NCBI GenBank assembly: GCA_017302295.1
Contig: JAFLDS010000004.1
Location: forward strand, 62,001 to 126,000
Direction: 5' to 3'
DNA length: 64,000 nt
Source of the DNA: Thauera sp.
GTDB lineage: Bacteria; Pseudomonadota; Gammaproteobacteria; Burkholderiales; Rhodocyclaceae
In this document: piece by piece, positions 44,184 through 52,742 of the stretch
Layout of the letters: each line of letters opens with the position of its first letter
Numbering within the stretch: the first letter of the stretch is position 1
The notes under the pieces: generated by a model
Databases searched by the model: none
What the model was told of the DNA's origin: nothing
Seen by the model: only the letters and a program-made list of their open reading frames with translations
Made by a program: the position numbers and the translations under genes

Positions 44184-45226
44184 TGTGCGGCCACCCTCAT
44201 GAAGCGCGAACCGTCGCCCCGCGCGAGCGCGTCGCCAAGCAGAGTGCTGAAACGTTGTGCGCCCCGGTCGTTCAAGTGGCCGGCGTTGATGAAATCGTCG
44301 GCGGTGAGCCGCACGTCGGACTCCAGAGCGAACATCGGAACGTCCATCTCCGCGAGCCTTTTCCGAACGTCGTGGAACGGGCCCGCCGCAGGGTGGGCTG
44401 CATCGATGTAAAGCACCGCTCGCGTGAGCAAGGGGGGGAATGCGACGACCACATCCACGCCACGCTTGCGCAGCAGTTCGAGCATCGCCCAGAAATCCTG
44501 CAGTACGACCGGATCGGGGGGGCTCGTCGACCCGACCTCCTGCCTCATCACCTGCTCCGAATCCTGGTTTGCGCCCGCGAAGCCGGGCCGATAACCCAGG
44601 CGCTCAGCCGCGCCGCCGCCAATCGGCTCCACCGGCCCGGCGACGGCGTGTGCGAACTGGATCAGCTTCGAAGGCTCGCGGAGCTGTTTCAGGTTGTCGG
44701 AATAGCCCCACCCGCGAACCGTGGATCGCAGCGCTGCAGCCGCATCGCCGTGCTCGAGCATGCGTGTACGGTTGCCCAGAAAGACCTGGTAACCCAGGGA
44801 ATCGCCACCTTGCAGCAGGCCCTCGTCCAGACCCACCAATACCCGCTCGATACGGCCAGGCCCGAGCAATCCCTTGGCATCCAGTCTCGTGGCGATGCCA
44901 AAGAGCGTGCTCGCGTTGGCGCCAGGCAGACCAAGGTTGAATGCGGTCATGCCGGGACGGATGCGGCTGGCCAAGGTGGCGGGATCAACGCCGTTGTCTA
45001 CCCGACTGTTGCCGATGACCAGAAGGTTCGGAACCTGCCCTTCGACGTACAGCACCTTGTCGAATGCCCTGCCGGCCGCAAAGACCGAGCGCATGCGATA
45101 CATGAAAGCGTCGGAATGCAGCAACGCCTCGCCGCCAAGAATCAGCGCCAGCGCAACCACAGCCCCCGCGCCGGGCTTTCCGAGACGATGCCAGAAGCGA
45201 AAACTCTCTCTCATGGCCTCGCCCAT
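44180..45226 (-). CDS. SGNH-like partner of MBOAT protein, copy 2
   Basis: 348 residues with an N-terminal anchor (GAGAVVALALILGGEALL) and a periplasmic domain. The block I serine is in NLLVIGNSRVDNGVDP, and FNLGLPGANAS fits block II-III. The Asn/Asp-His end is in FINAGHLNDRGAQRFS, where the D-x-x-H spacing is less canonical than in copy 1. Translation probably starts at 45226 or at the second ATG at 45214. The stop overlaps the MBOAT gene start, so this pair is in the reverse gene order (SGNH first) from the 23.7-26.3 kb pair. Confidence 0.75.
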   Translation of the reverse strand: MGEAMRESFRFWHRLGKPGAGAVVALALILGGEALLHSDAFMYRMRSVFAAGRAFDKVLYVEGQVPNLLVIGNSRVDNGVDPATLASRIRPGMTAFNLGLPGANASTLFGIATRLDAKGLLGPGRIERVLVGLDEGLLQGGDSLGYQVFLGNRTRMLEHGDAAAALRSTVRGWGYSDNLKQLREPSKLIQFAHAVAGPVEPIGGGAAERLGYRPGFAGANQDSEQVMRQEVGSTSPPDPVVLQDFWAMLELLRKRGVDVVVAFPPLLTRAVLYIDAAHPAAGPFHDVRKRLAEMDVPMFALESDVRLTADDFINAGHLNDRGAQRFSTLLGDALARGDGSRFMRVAAQ

Positions 45227-45306
45227 GCGTGACCTGTACTGCAGTGCATTTCACAAACCTCCGCTACCATTGGCGTCATTCCTATGGACTTTGCCATTTT
45301 AGAGTG

Positions 45307-47148
45307 ATGAACACGCGACGAATACTTGGCGGTTGGGTTAATTTTGGCGGCGACGCCGTCCCTGCGGATGCGCTGGAGGCCATGCTGGCCGCCGAAGGAT
45401 TGTCCCCCGCAGACGTGCAGATGGAAGCGTCTGCGGTCGGGGTTGTCGCAATCGGCAAGTCGGGCGCGACCCTTGCACATGACGGCGACACCGGCCTCAT
45501 CGCCGCAGTGCTCGGCCGCCCGCGCTGGACCGACGGCGCAGCCGCCGCGCAAGCCGCCACCTGGGGCCACGCCTCGGCGGCCATCGCGCATTACCGCAAG
45601 CGCGGCGCCGACCTGCTACAGGACATGCAGGGCAACTTTGCGCTGGTGCTGATCGACACCCGGAACCGTCGGCTGGTACTGGCGGTGGATCGCGGCGGCG
45701 TCGAACGGCTCTGCTTCGCGCAGGCCGGGTCGCTGCTGGTGTTCTCGACCAGTGCCCGCGCGGTAGCGCGGCACCCTGCGGTCGCGGCACCGGTGAACCA
45801 ACAGGCGTTGTTCGAATATCTCTATTGCCACATGGTGCCGAGCCCGGACACCGCCTTTGCTGGCGTCGACAAGCTGTTGCCGGCCGAGTCGCTGGTCATG
45901 GAGAACGGCGCGGCAAAGCGCAACTTCTACTGGCGGCTGGCCTACGACGACGCGGGCGCTGCCGACGAGGCCGGCCGCAAGCGCCAGTTCGTCGAACTGG
46001 TGCAGCAGGCCGTCGCACGCCAGAACGACGTGCGCCCGACCGGCGCCTTCCTTTCGGGCGGCACCGACAGTTCCACCGTCAGCGGCATGCTGGGTCGTGT
46101 GACCGGCAAGCCGGCGGAGACGTTCTCGATCGGCTTCGACGCGCAGGGTTTCGACGAGCTCGACTACGCCCGCATTACCTCGAAGCATTTCGGCACCAAG
46201 CCGCACGAGTACTACGTGACCCCGGACGACGTCGCCGAGGCGATCCCGCTGATCGCCGCCGCGTATGACGAGCCCTTCGGCAACGCCTCGGCGGCGCCCA
46301 CCTACTTCTGCGCCAAACTGGCCAGGGAAAGCGGCATGGAGGTGGTGCTGGCCGGCGACGGTGGTGACGAGTTCTTCGGCGGCAACGCGCGCTATGCCAA
46401 GCAAGGCGTGTTCGAGCATTACCACCGCCTGCCGCCGGCACTGCGACGCGTGGTCGAGCCTCTGATCCTGAACTTTCCGCTCGGCGCTTCGCTGTGGCCG
46501 GTGCGCAAAGCGCAGAGCTATGTGCGCCAGGCCCGCATTCCGCTGCCGGACCGGCTCGAGACCTACAACTTCCTGCACCGCGATCCGCTGCAGGAGATCT
46601 TCGACCCGGCCTTCCTCGGCGCGGTGGATACCGATCGTCCGCTTGCCCTGATGCGCGACGCCTATTTCCGCTGCGCCTCGCCCGAGCCAGTGGAGCGCAT
46701 GATGCACCTCGACCACAAATTCACCCTGGCCGACAACGACCTGCGCAAGGTCAGCCGCATGTGCGAGGCGGCCGGCATCGAGGTGCGCTTCCCCTTCCTC
46801 GACGACGACCTGATCGCGTTCTCGGGCACGCTGCGCACCGAGCAGAAGGTGAGCGGCAGCAAGCTGCGCGTGCTGTTCAAGGATGCTCTGAGGGGATTCC
46901 TGCCCGACGAGACGATCGCGAAGTCGAAACACGGGTTCGGCTTGCCGTTCGGCGTTTGGCTGAACAGCCACCCGGCCTTGCAGTCGCTGGCAAAGGATGC
47001 GCTCGACAGCCTCGGGCAGCGCGGCATCGTGCGCCCGGATTATCTCGGCAAGCTGCGCCGGGAGCATGCCTCCGGTCACGCGAGCTACTACGGAGTGATG
47101 ATCTGGGTGCTGGTGCAGATGGAGTTGTGGTTGCAAGCGAACAAGTAA
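45307..47148 (+). CDS. Asparagine synthase-like amidotransferase lacking the glutaminase cysteine
   Basis: 613 residues. The C-terminal ATP-pyrophosphatase domain is complete: PP-loop AFLSGGTDSSTVSGML (SGGTDS at 250-255), SIGFDAQGFDELDYAR, LAGDGGDEFFGGNARY, and the closing KSKHGFGLPFGVWLNSHP. The N-terminal domain keeps the class II glutaminase shape (LQDMQGNFALVLIDTRNRRL) but starts MNTRRILGGW and has no Cys at position 2, so it cannot use glutamine by the normal route. It may take free ammonia or another amine, or act as a ligase on a different nucleophile. It is divergent from the SGNH gene and ends at a strong hairpin terminator (47165-47196). Confidence 0.88.
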   Translation: MNTRRILGGWVNFGGDAVPADALEAMLAAEGLSPADVQMEASAVGVVAIGKSGATLAHDGDTGLIAAVLGRPRWTDGAAAAQAATWGHASAAIAHYRKRGADLLQDMQGNFALVLIDTRNRRLVLAVDRGGVERLCFAQAGSLLVFSTSARAVARHPAVAAPVNQQALFEYLYCHMVPSPDTAFAGVDKLLPAESLVMENGAAKRNFYWRLAYDDAGAADEAGRKRQFVELVQQAVARQNDVRPTGAFLSGGTDSSTVSGMLGRVTGKPAETFSIGFDAQGFDELDYARITSKHFGTKPHEYYVTPDDVAEAIPLIAAAYDEPFGNASAAPTYFCAKLARESGMEVVLAGDGGDEFFGGNARYAKQGVFEHYHRLPPALRRVVEPLILNFPLGASLWPVRKAQSYVRQARIPLPDRLETYNFLHRDPLQEIFDPAFLGAVDTDRPLALMRDAYFRCASPEPVERMMHLDHKFTLADNDLRKVSRMCEAAGIEVRFPFLDDDLIAFSGTLRTEQKVSGSKLRVLFKDALRGFLPDETIAKSKHGFGLPFGVWLNSHPALQSLAKDALDSLGQRGIVRPDYLGKLRREHASGHASYYGVMIWVLVQMELWLQANK

Positions 47149-47164
47149 TTTCGCCCCATCAACT

Positions 47165-47196
47165 GAATGCCCCCAGGCGCAGCCCTGGGGGCATTC
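47165..47196. terminator. Hairpin terminator between convergent genes
   Basis: A perfect 13-base-pair stem: arms AATGCCCCCAGG and CCTGGGGGCATT extended by one G-C pair, with a 6-base loop CGCAGC. It starts 17 bases after the amidotransferase stop and lies before the Wzy-like gene that converges from the right, so it can serve both. No long T run follows, so it may be a weak or bidirectional intrinsic terminator. Confidence 0.75.
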
Positions 47197-47231
47197 TCGT
47201 CCACGCAACCGCGTTTGTGGGATCGCGCGTG

Positions 47232-48548
47232 TTACTGCGCCGGGCGCATGCCCGCATCCCGCTTTGCAACCGCATTCGGTACATGGTTTAAAGGCGGGCC
47301 TTTTTCCCCAACGAGCACACCTTCCCTGCGCAAGATCACCTTCATCATCACGATCATGACCACGATGTTGTAGGGAAGGTCGAAGTACGCCATGCCGAGG
47401 AATGCGCCAGCCGTGAGGTAGGCGATCAGGCTAACCTGAAGCATTGCTGCCAGATCGCGCATCCAGGCGTATTCGGGGATGTGCTTCAAGGTCTTGATCA
47501 CGGTGCTCGCGGAACGCCACGAGAAAATCATCAATGTAAGGAACAAGCCGAGCCCGACGAACCCGTGCTCACCCAACACCTCGAAATAGATGCTGTGGAC
47601 ATCCCGAAAATCATGCGGATTCGGCGCATACAGTGCGAAAACCGGCTGTTGAAAAGTCTCGAACCCCCCGCCCAAGAAGCGGTCACTCGCCAAATAAAAT
47701 GCGGTCCACCAGGCGTTAATTCGCCCCATCGCTGACGGGTCTTCGTCGTACGTATTGATTGTGTTCATGCGCTCGTACCACTCGGCAGGCATGATCAGCG
47801 CGATTAGCAATACTGCGACGGTACCGAGGAACGCCACCATGAACTTCTGCTTCGATTTGAGCCAGAACATGAATCCCATAACCGCCATGGCCACCATTGC
47901 ACCGCGCGATTGAGTACCGATGGCCGCAACAGAGGTGAGTACTGTCGCCGCATACATCGCCGGTCGTAGCCACCGATGTGTGGAGCTACGAGCGAGGTAG
48001 TAGAGCAACGGCACCGTGATCGCTAGTGCGAGACCAAGCTCATTATTCCCCGCGATGAAGGTCCCGGACGGTCCCTGAACACGGTGAACGCCGCCCTTTA
48101 GAATTGTGAACACCCCACCCTTCACGCCATAGAACGCAAGCGAAAGCGCATTCGCCCACACGAAATACTTCAAGCGCTCAGGAGTCGTAAGCAACATCAT
48201 CGACACAAGGATCATCAGTTGGATCTTCACGACCTTGTCGAACTGAACCCACGCCAGATCGGGATAGAGCGAGAAATACGTCGTAATCAGCATCCAGCCC
48301 AAGAACATTGCCAGGACGACCGTTTCCCGCTCCCATGGAATCTGCTTCTTCTCGCGTGAAAACATGAAAGCGCCAAGCGTGGTCGCTGCGACGATCGCGG
48401 CGAAGGGCATGGATGTACTGAAGCCCCACGCCATCCGGTGCGGATTCATGAGGCTCAACCAGGTCCAAACGAGGATACCGACCCATGGCCGTTTCAGGAT
48501 GAACGGCAACGACCCGAAAACAGCCAGCGTGACAATGATGTCGCGCAT
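47232..48548 (-). CDS. O-antigen ligase/polymerase-like protein, exosortase A-associated
   Basis: 438-residue polytopic membrane protein. It has the exosortase A-associated O-glycosylation ligase pattern (TIGR03097 by my recognition): RPWVGILVWTWLSLMNPHRM near the N-terminus, QGPSGTFIAGNNELGLALAI, and the large periplasmic loop YDEDPSAMGRINAW followed by HDFRDVHSIYFEVLGEHGFV. The family was named for a supposed O-glycosylation role; it could equally polymerise the repeat unit as Wzy does. It starts the right arm of the XrtA locus. Codon use is less GC-rich than the CapK and XrtA genes upstream, which is common for Wzy-type genes. Confidence 0.9.
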   Translation of the reverse strand: MRDIIVTLAVFGSLPFILKRPWVGILVWTWLSLMNPHRMAWGFSTSMPFAAIVAATTLGAFMFSREKKQIPWERETVVLAMFLGWMLITTYFSLYPDLAWVQFDKVVKIQLMILVSMMLLTTPERLKYFVWANALSLAFYGVKGGVFTILKGGVHRVQGPSGTFIAGNNELGLALAITVPLLYYLARSSTHRWLRPAMYAATVLTSVAAIGTQSRGAMVAMAVMGFMFWLKSKQKFMVAFLGTVAVLLIALIMPAEWYERMNTINTYDEDPSAMGRINAWWTAFYLASDRFLGGGFETFQQPVFALYAPNPHDFRDVHSIYFEVLGEHGFVGLGLFLTLMIFSWRSASTVIKTLKHIPEYAWMRDLAAMLQVSLIAYLTAGAFLGMAYFDLPYNIVVMIVMMKVILRREGVLVGEKGPPLNHVPNAVAKRDAGMRPAQ

Positions 48549-48556
48549 GAAACCTC

Positions 48557-49924
48557 CTAAGCGTCGACCTTGCTGACGACGTAGCGATACTTGCCGGACT
48601 TTTCCGGCGCGATTTCAACCACCTGCTCCACCTCGACGCGCACGCCCTCGCCCAGCCGCGCCGCCAGGCCGCGCTCGATGCGCAGCGTGGTGTCGGCGCC
48701 GAAGCCGGTGCCGGGGACGACCTGTACGCGGGTGTGGTCGAGCGTTTCCTGCACGATCTTGAAGCCCGCCACCTGGGGCAGATCGCGCAGGATGTAGATC
48801 AGCGCCAGCCCATGCATCACCGTGCCGTCGCGGGCGACGACGAAGTCGGTGGCGCGGCCCTGGATTTCCTTCAGCATCGGCAGGCCGCGGCCGCAGGCGC
48901 ATTGCGCGGTGTCCATGACCGCGACGTCGCCGGTGCGGTAGCGGATGAAGGGGAAATCGCCGGTGGCGAGGTGGGTGACGACGATTTCGCCGGCCTGGCC
49001 GGAGGGCAGTACCCTGCCCTCGCCGTCGACGATCTCGACGATGATGTCTTCCGCGGTGAGGTGCATGCCGCCCGAGGGGCACTGGTGGGCGATGAAGCCG
49101 GCGTCGCGCGAGCCATAGCCGTTGGCCACCAGGCAGCCGAAAACGCGCTCGATGGCTTCGCGCTGGTGGTCGTAGAGTTTTTCCGAGGTGCAGAAGGCGA
49201 CCTTGATGCCGAGGTCGTCCATGCGGATGCCGCGCTTTTCGGCGTGCTGGGCGATGTGCGACAGCGCAGACGGGTAGCCGAAGAGCATCTTGGGCCGGCG
49301 CTCGCGGATTCGGGCGACGAAGCCGTCGAGCTTGGCTGCGGACATTTCGAAGGCAGGCAGGAGCTCGGTGCGCAGCAGCTTGTCACGGATGGCGCGGACG
49401 CGGTCCTGCGCGGTGAGCTCGATGGGCGAGCCCCACACGACGATCTCGGGGTCGCCGATGTCCACGCCCCACCAGCGGGTGGCGCGCCACTTGGCGGCGA
49501 CGTCGTGGCTGACGCGCTGGTTGCCGATGAAGAAGATCAGCGGTTCGCCGCTGGAGCCACCGGTGTTGAAGCGGGCCAGGCCTTGCGCGTTGTCGGCCTT
49601 GAGCGCCTCGGTGTGGGCGCGGATCTCGGGCTTGCCGAGGAAGGGCAGACGCTGCAGATCGGCGACGCTGTTCACCGTGGCGGGGTCGAAGCCGATGCGG
49701 GCGAAGAGGTCACGGTAATACGGCACGTGCTGGCCAGCGTGCTGCAGCAGGCTGCGCAGGCGCTTGAGCTGCAGCTGCTCGAGCCGCTCGCGGCTCCACC
49801 ACTGCGATTCTTCGAGCTGGCGGCGCACCGCGACGGTGTCGTGGTGCTTGAGGCGCTCGTGCAGCGGAAAGATCAGGCCCGAGACGAAGCGGGTGTAGAG
49901 ACTGGACAAGTCGGAGCTGGACAT
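48557..49924 (-). CDS. CapK/phenylacetate-CoA ligase-like adenylate-forming enzyme
   Basis: 455 residues from ATG 49924. ANL-superfamily landmarks: the phosphate loop FNTGGSSGEPLIFFIGNQ, ANGYGSRDAGFIAHQC, and FIRYRTGDVAVMD, followed by a small C-terminal lid domain. CapK-like proteins are common in capsule and XrtA loci; the acid they activate is not established. The Cys-rich spot DTAQCACGRGLPML is seen in many relatives and can bind a metal. Longer open frame upstream overlaps xrtA and is rejected. The gene follows xrtA by 19 bases and precedes the Wzy-like gene by 8. Confidence 0.88.
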   Translation of the reverse strand: MSSSDLSSLYTRFVSGLIFPLHERLKHHDTVAVRRQLEESQWWSRERLEQLQLKRLRSLLQHAGQHVPYYRDLFARIGFDPATVNSVADLQRLPFLGKPEIRAHTEALKADNAQGLARFNTGGSSGEPLIFFIGNQRVSHDVAAKWRATRWWGVDIGDPEIVVWGSPIELTAQDRVRAIRDKLLRTELLPAFEMSAAKLDGFVARIRERRPKMLFGYPSALSHIAQHAEKRGIRMDDLGIKVAFCTSEKLYDHQREAIERVFGCLVANGYGSRDAGFIAHQCPSGGMHLTAEDIIVEIVDGEGRVLPSGQAGEIVVTHLATGDFPFIRYRTGDVAVMDTAQCACGRGLPMLKEIQGRATDFVVARDGTVMHGLALIYILRDLPQVAGFKIVQETLDHTRVQVVPGTGFGADTTLRIERGLAARLGEGVRVEVEQVVEIAPEKSGKYRYVVSKVDA

Positions 49925-49943
49925 GTGGGCGATCGCTCCGCTC

Positions 49944-51557
49944 TCAGCGTGACGAGGTGTGCTGGAGCATGGCGCCGAGCGAGGGGCCCATTTCGGCGAG
50001 GAAGCGCTCCAGGGTGGCGATGCCCGCCTCGTGCTCGTTCTCGCGGTAAGGGGTGTAGAGCATGACGACCGCCGAGTCGTCCCCGGCGCCGCGCAGCTGC
50101 GTGAGCGCGAGGTAGAGCTTGGCGAGGTAGTCGTTGGTCGTCCAGCGGCCACCGATCCAGTAGCTGTGCCAGACGATGATGCGCCCGTGGATGCTCGACA
50201 TCTCGGTGCTGCGCCAAGGCACGGCCTCCCCAGCGACCGTGGCGCCGCGATTGCCGTAGGACGTCATCTTCCACACCGGGTCCTTGCTGATCAGCACACG
50301 GTTTTCGGAGTTGATGAGTTCCTGCCCGGGCTGCTGGTCGCGGTAGTAGCCGATGTAAACGCCGACCGGGCGATCGTCCGCCGCCCAGGCCTCGCGTTGC
50401 ACGCCGCGCATGCCCGAATAGCTGGGCGTCCACTCCGGCAGGCCGGCCAGTTCGACCTGACGCCAGGCAGCCTGCGGCTCGATCTGTGCAAACTGCACCG
50501 GCCCATGCTCGCCACGGCGATCCAGTTCGGCGAGCACCGGCTTCCACGCCAGCACGGCGAGCAGCGCGAGCGCGAACCAGATGAAATTCGACTTGCGGGC
50601 TGCAGCGACTTCGCCTGCCGCACCGGCCGCCATCACCGGCGCGGGTGCTTCGTCTTCCTGCCAGCGCGCGCCGACCCAGAACAGCAGCATCATGATGATG
50701 CCGAAGAAGACCCAGCCATAGACGAGGTGGTCGACGCCGGTGGCGAGCTTGTTGTCGCTGTAGTGGCCGAGCATGACGATGCCCCAGGCGCGCACCCAGT
50801 TGGCCAGCACCGGCAGCCCCACCGAGACTGCGACGAAGATCAGCCGGCGTGCGGTGGAACGGTAGTTGAGGTAGGCGTACAGGCTGCCGACCACGACCGA
50901 GGCGATGAGGTAGCGCACGCCGCTGCAGCCTTCGACGACCTGCCAGTTACCCGAGGGGATGACGAGGCTGCGACCTTCCGCATACACCGGGATGCCGAAC
51001 AGGCGCAGCGCGCCGATGACGAACTCGGTGGTCCAGTCCATCATCGTGGGGAAGAGGAACTCGCCGAAGGGCACGAGGAAGAACAGGAAGCCGATCGGGA
51101 AGGCATAGGCGCGCAGCACCGCGGTGCCCATGACGGCCCAGATCAGCGAGACGATCATGCCCACCAGGGCGAACTGCGACACGCTGGCGACGCTGGTGAG
51201 TTCGCCCAGCAGCCAGCCGAAGCCGGCCACCGCGCCTGCCAGCACGCCGAGCAGCGAAGGTTTGACGGGCACGCCGCGCAGGTGGTGGCGGTGGCGCCAC
51301 ACCAGCCACAGCGAGATGGGCGCCACCAGATAGCCGTGGGCGTAGGTGTCGGAGCGATTCCAGATGTCGACGATCGACATCAGCGTGTCGCGGTACGAGA
51401 ACAGCAGCCAAGCGAGTGCGGCGCCGAGGACGTAGAGGTGCAGCGTGTGCGCGGACTTCGCGCCCACGTCGGTCGCGGCGTCGGACAGGGCCGCGCCACC
51501 GGCGAGAGAGGCGCCGGCAGGTTCGAGGGAGTCGGTGTTGCGTGAGGAATGGCGCAT
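49944..51557 (-). CDS. xrtA: Exosortase A fused to EpsI domain
   Basis: 537 residues. Residues about 40-300 are the exosortase: eight or so helices, AHGYLVAPISLWLVW, then the catalytic triad Cys211 in QVVEGCSGVRYLIAS, Arg256 in ANWVRAWGIVML and His277 in TGVDHLVYGWVFFG. Residues about 330-537 are an EpsI (DUF3485) domain with YSGMRGVQREAWAADDRPV, GYYRDQQPGQELINSENRV and HSYWIGGRWTTNDY. XrtA cuts PEP-CTERM tails from secreted proteins in the membrane. The EpsI fusion is known in this family. The neighbours on both sides are standard XrtA-locus genes. No PEP-CTERM substrate is encoded in this window. Confidence 0.95.
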   Translation of the reverse strand: MRHSSRNTDSLEPAGASLAGGAALSDAATDVGAKSAHTLHLYVLGAALAWLLFSYRDTLMSIVDIWNRSDTYAHGYLVAPISLWLVWRHRHHLRGVPVKPSLLGVLAGAVAGFGWLLGELTSVASVSQFALVGMIVSLIWAVMGTAVLRAYAFPIGFLFFLVPFGEFLFPTMMDWTTEFVIGALRLFGIPVYAEGRSLVIPSGNWQVVEGCSGVRYLIASVVVGSLYAYLNYRSTARRLIFVAVSVGLPVLANWVRAWGIVMLGHYSDNKLATGVDHLVYGWVFFGIIMMLLFWVGARWQEDEAPAPVMAAGAAGEVAAARKSNFIWFALALLAVLAWKPVLAELDRRGEHGPVQFAQIEPQAAWRQVELAGLPEWTPSYSGMRGVQREAWAADDRPVGVYIGYYRDQQPGQELINSENRVLISKDPVWKMTSYGNRGATVAGEAVPWRSTEMSSIHGRIIVWHSYWIGGRWTTNDYLAKLYLALTQLRGAGDDSAVVMLYTPYRENEHEAGIATLERFLAEMGPSLGAMLQHTSSR

Positions 51558-51565
51558 CGTGTTCT

Positions 51566-52678
51566 TCAGGTCTTTTCCGGTAGTTGCGCGCTTTCGCCGC
51601 GCACTGCGTCATCGTAGGTTGCTGCGAGTTCGGCCCGCACCTCGTCCCAGCGGTAGCGGCGGACGTCGGCCAGGCCGTTGGCGATCAGCCGCGCGCGCAG
51701 GCCGGCATCGTCGAGCACCGCCTGGGCGGCGGCCGCAAGGGCTTGCGCGTCGTCGGCGGGCACCAGCATGGCGGTTTCGCGGTCGCGCACGATGTGCGGG
51801 ATGCCGCCCACGTCGGAGCTGACCACCGGTACACCGCTTGCCAGCGCCTCGAGGATCGCGTTGGGCATGTTATCCACTCTGCTGGCGTTGAGCATGAGAT
51901 GTGCATCACGGTAGAGCGCAGCCATCTGGTCGCGATCGAGCCGGCCGGCAAAGCTCACCTTGTCGGCGATGCCCAGGCTGCGGGCAAGCTCGGAGAGCGC
52001 GGCGGCTTCCGGCCCGGCGCCGGCGACGGTGAGCCGCGCGTCGGGGAAGCGCTGGAGTATGCGGGCGAAAGCTTGCAGTGCGATGTCGTTGCCGTAGATA
52101 CGCTCGAGGTTGCGCGCGACGATCAGGTGCGGCGCACGGCCGAAATCCTGCGGCGCCGCAGCGGGGCGGAAGCGCGCGAGGTCGACGATGTTGGGCACGA
52201 TGCGTCCCGGCATGCCGTGGCGCGCGAACACTTCCAGGAGGAAGGACGAGGGCAGCACCAGCGCACTGGCACGCCGCATCGTCGGCCGCACCCAGGCGCC
52301 GGCGCGCTGCAGGAAGGGATCGGCCTCGCCGCCGCGGTAATTGACGATGACCGGCACGCCGCGCAGCGACGCGATCCACACCGCCGGCGCAGCGAACAAA
52401 TGCCACGACCAGCCGGAGTTGGCCATTACATGCACCAGGTCGGCCCGGCCGCAGCCGCGCCAGAGTTGCGCGAGATAGGGGGCCAGGCGGAAGACGGCGC
52501 GCAGGCCTTTGATGCGCCCCGCCCAGGCGGGGCGGTAAGGCGCGTTGACCTGCGCGACCTCGACGTGCGCACCCTCGCCGCGCAGCAGCTCGGCCAGTTG
52601 GCGCGTCTGGTTGGCCATGCCACCGGCCGGCGGCGGCAGCGGGCCGACGAGGAGGAGACGGAGATTGGGGAAGGTCAT
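51566..52678 (-). CDS. Glycosyltransferase family 4
   Basis: 370-residue GT-B enzyme. LRLLLVGPLPPPAGGMANQT is the N-terminal glycine loop, VARNLERIYGNDIALQAFAR opens the donor half, and NAILEALASGVPVVSSD is the E-x7-E region. It lies 8 bases upstream of xrtA on the same strand, so it is probably co-transcribed with it. Specificity is not readable from sequence. Confidence 0.93.
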   Translation of the reverse strand: MTFPNLRLLLVGPLPPPAGGMANQTRQLAELLRGEGAHVEVAQVNAPYRPAWAGRIKGLRAVFRLAPYLAQLWRGCGRADLVHVMANSGWSWHLFAAPAVWIASLRGVPVIVNYRGGEADPFLQRAGAWVRPTMRRASALVLPSSFLLEVFARHGMPGRIVPNIVDLARFRPAAAPQDFGRAPHLIVARNLERIYGNDIALQAFARILQRFPDARLTVAGAGPEAAALSELARSLGIADKVSFAGRLDRDQMAALYRDAHLMLNASRVDNMPNAILEALASGVPVVSSDVGGIPHIVRDRETAMLVPADDAQALAAAAQAVLDDAGLRARLIANGLADVRRYRWDEVRAELAATYDDAVRGESAQLPEKT

Positions 52679-52703
52679 TGCCAGTTGTTCTTCGGGGCGG
52701 AAA

Positions 52704-52727
52704 GGTCGCGGTCGAGCCCGCTCCTAC
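52704..52727 (-). repeat. REP-like element, single copy
   Basis: GGTCGCGGTCGAGCCCGCTC followed by CTAC, in the 64-base gap between two glycosyltransferase genes of the right arm. It is the same family as the repeats at 9287, 11314, 20468 and 54733. Confidence 0.75.
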
Positions 52728-52742
52728 ATGGGGCTGCGCAGC

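Noticed and set aside
42309-44411. A 700-codon open frame on the plus strand over the MBOAT copy 2 region
   Set aside because: Gln/Arg/Glu-rich shadow without motifs; the minus-strand MBOAT signatures are complete.
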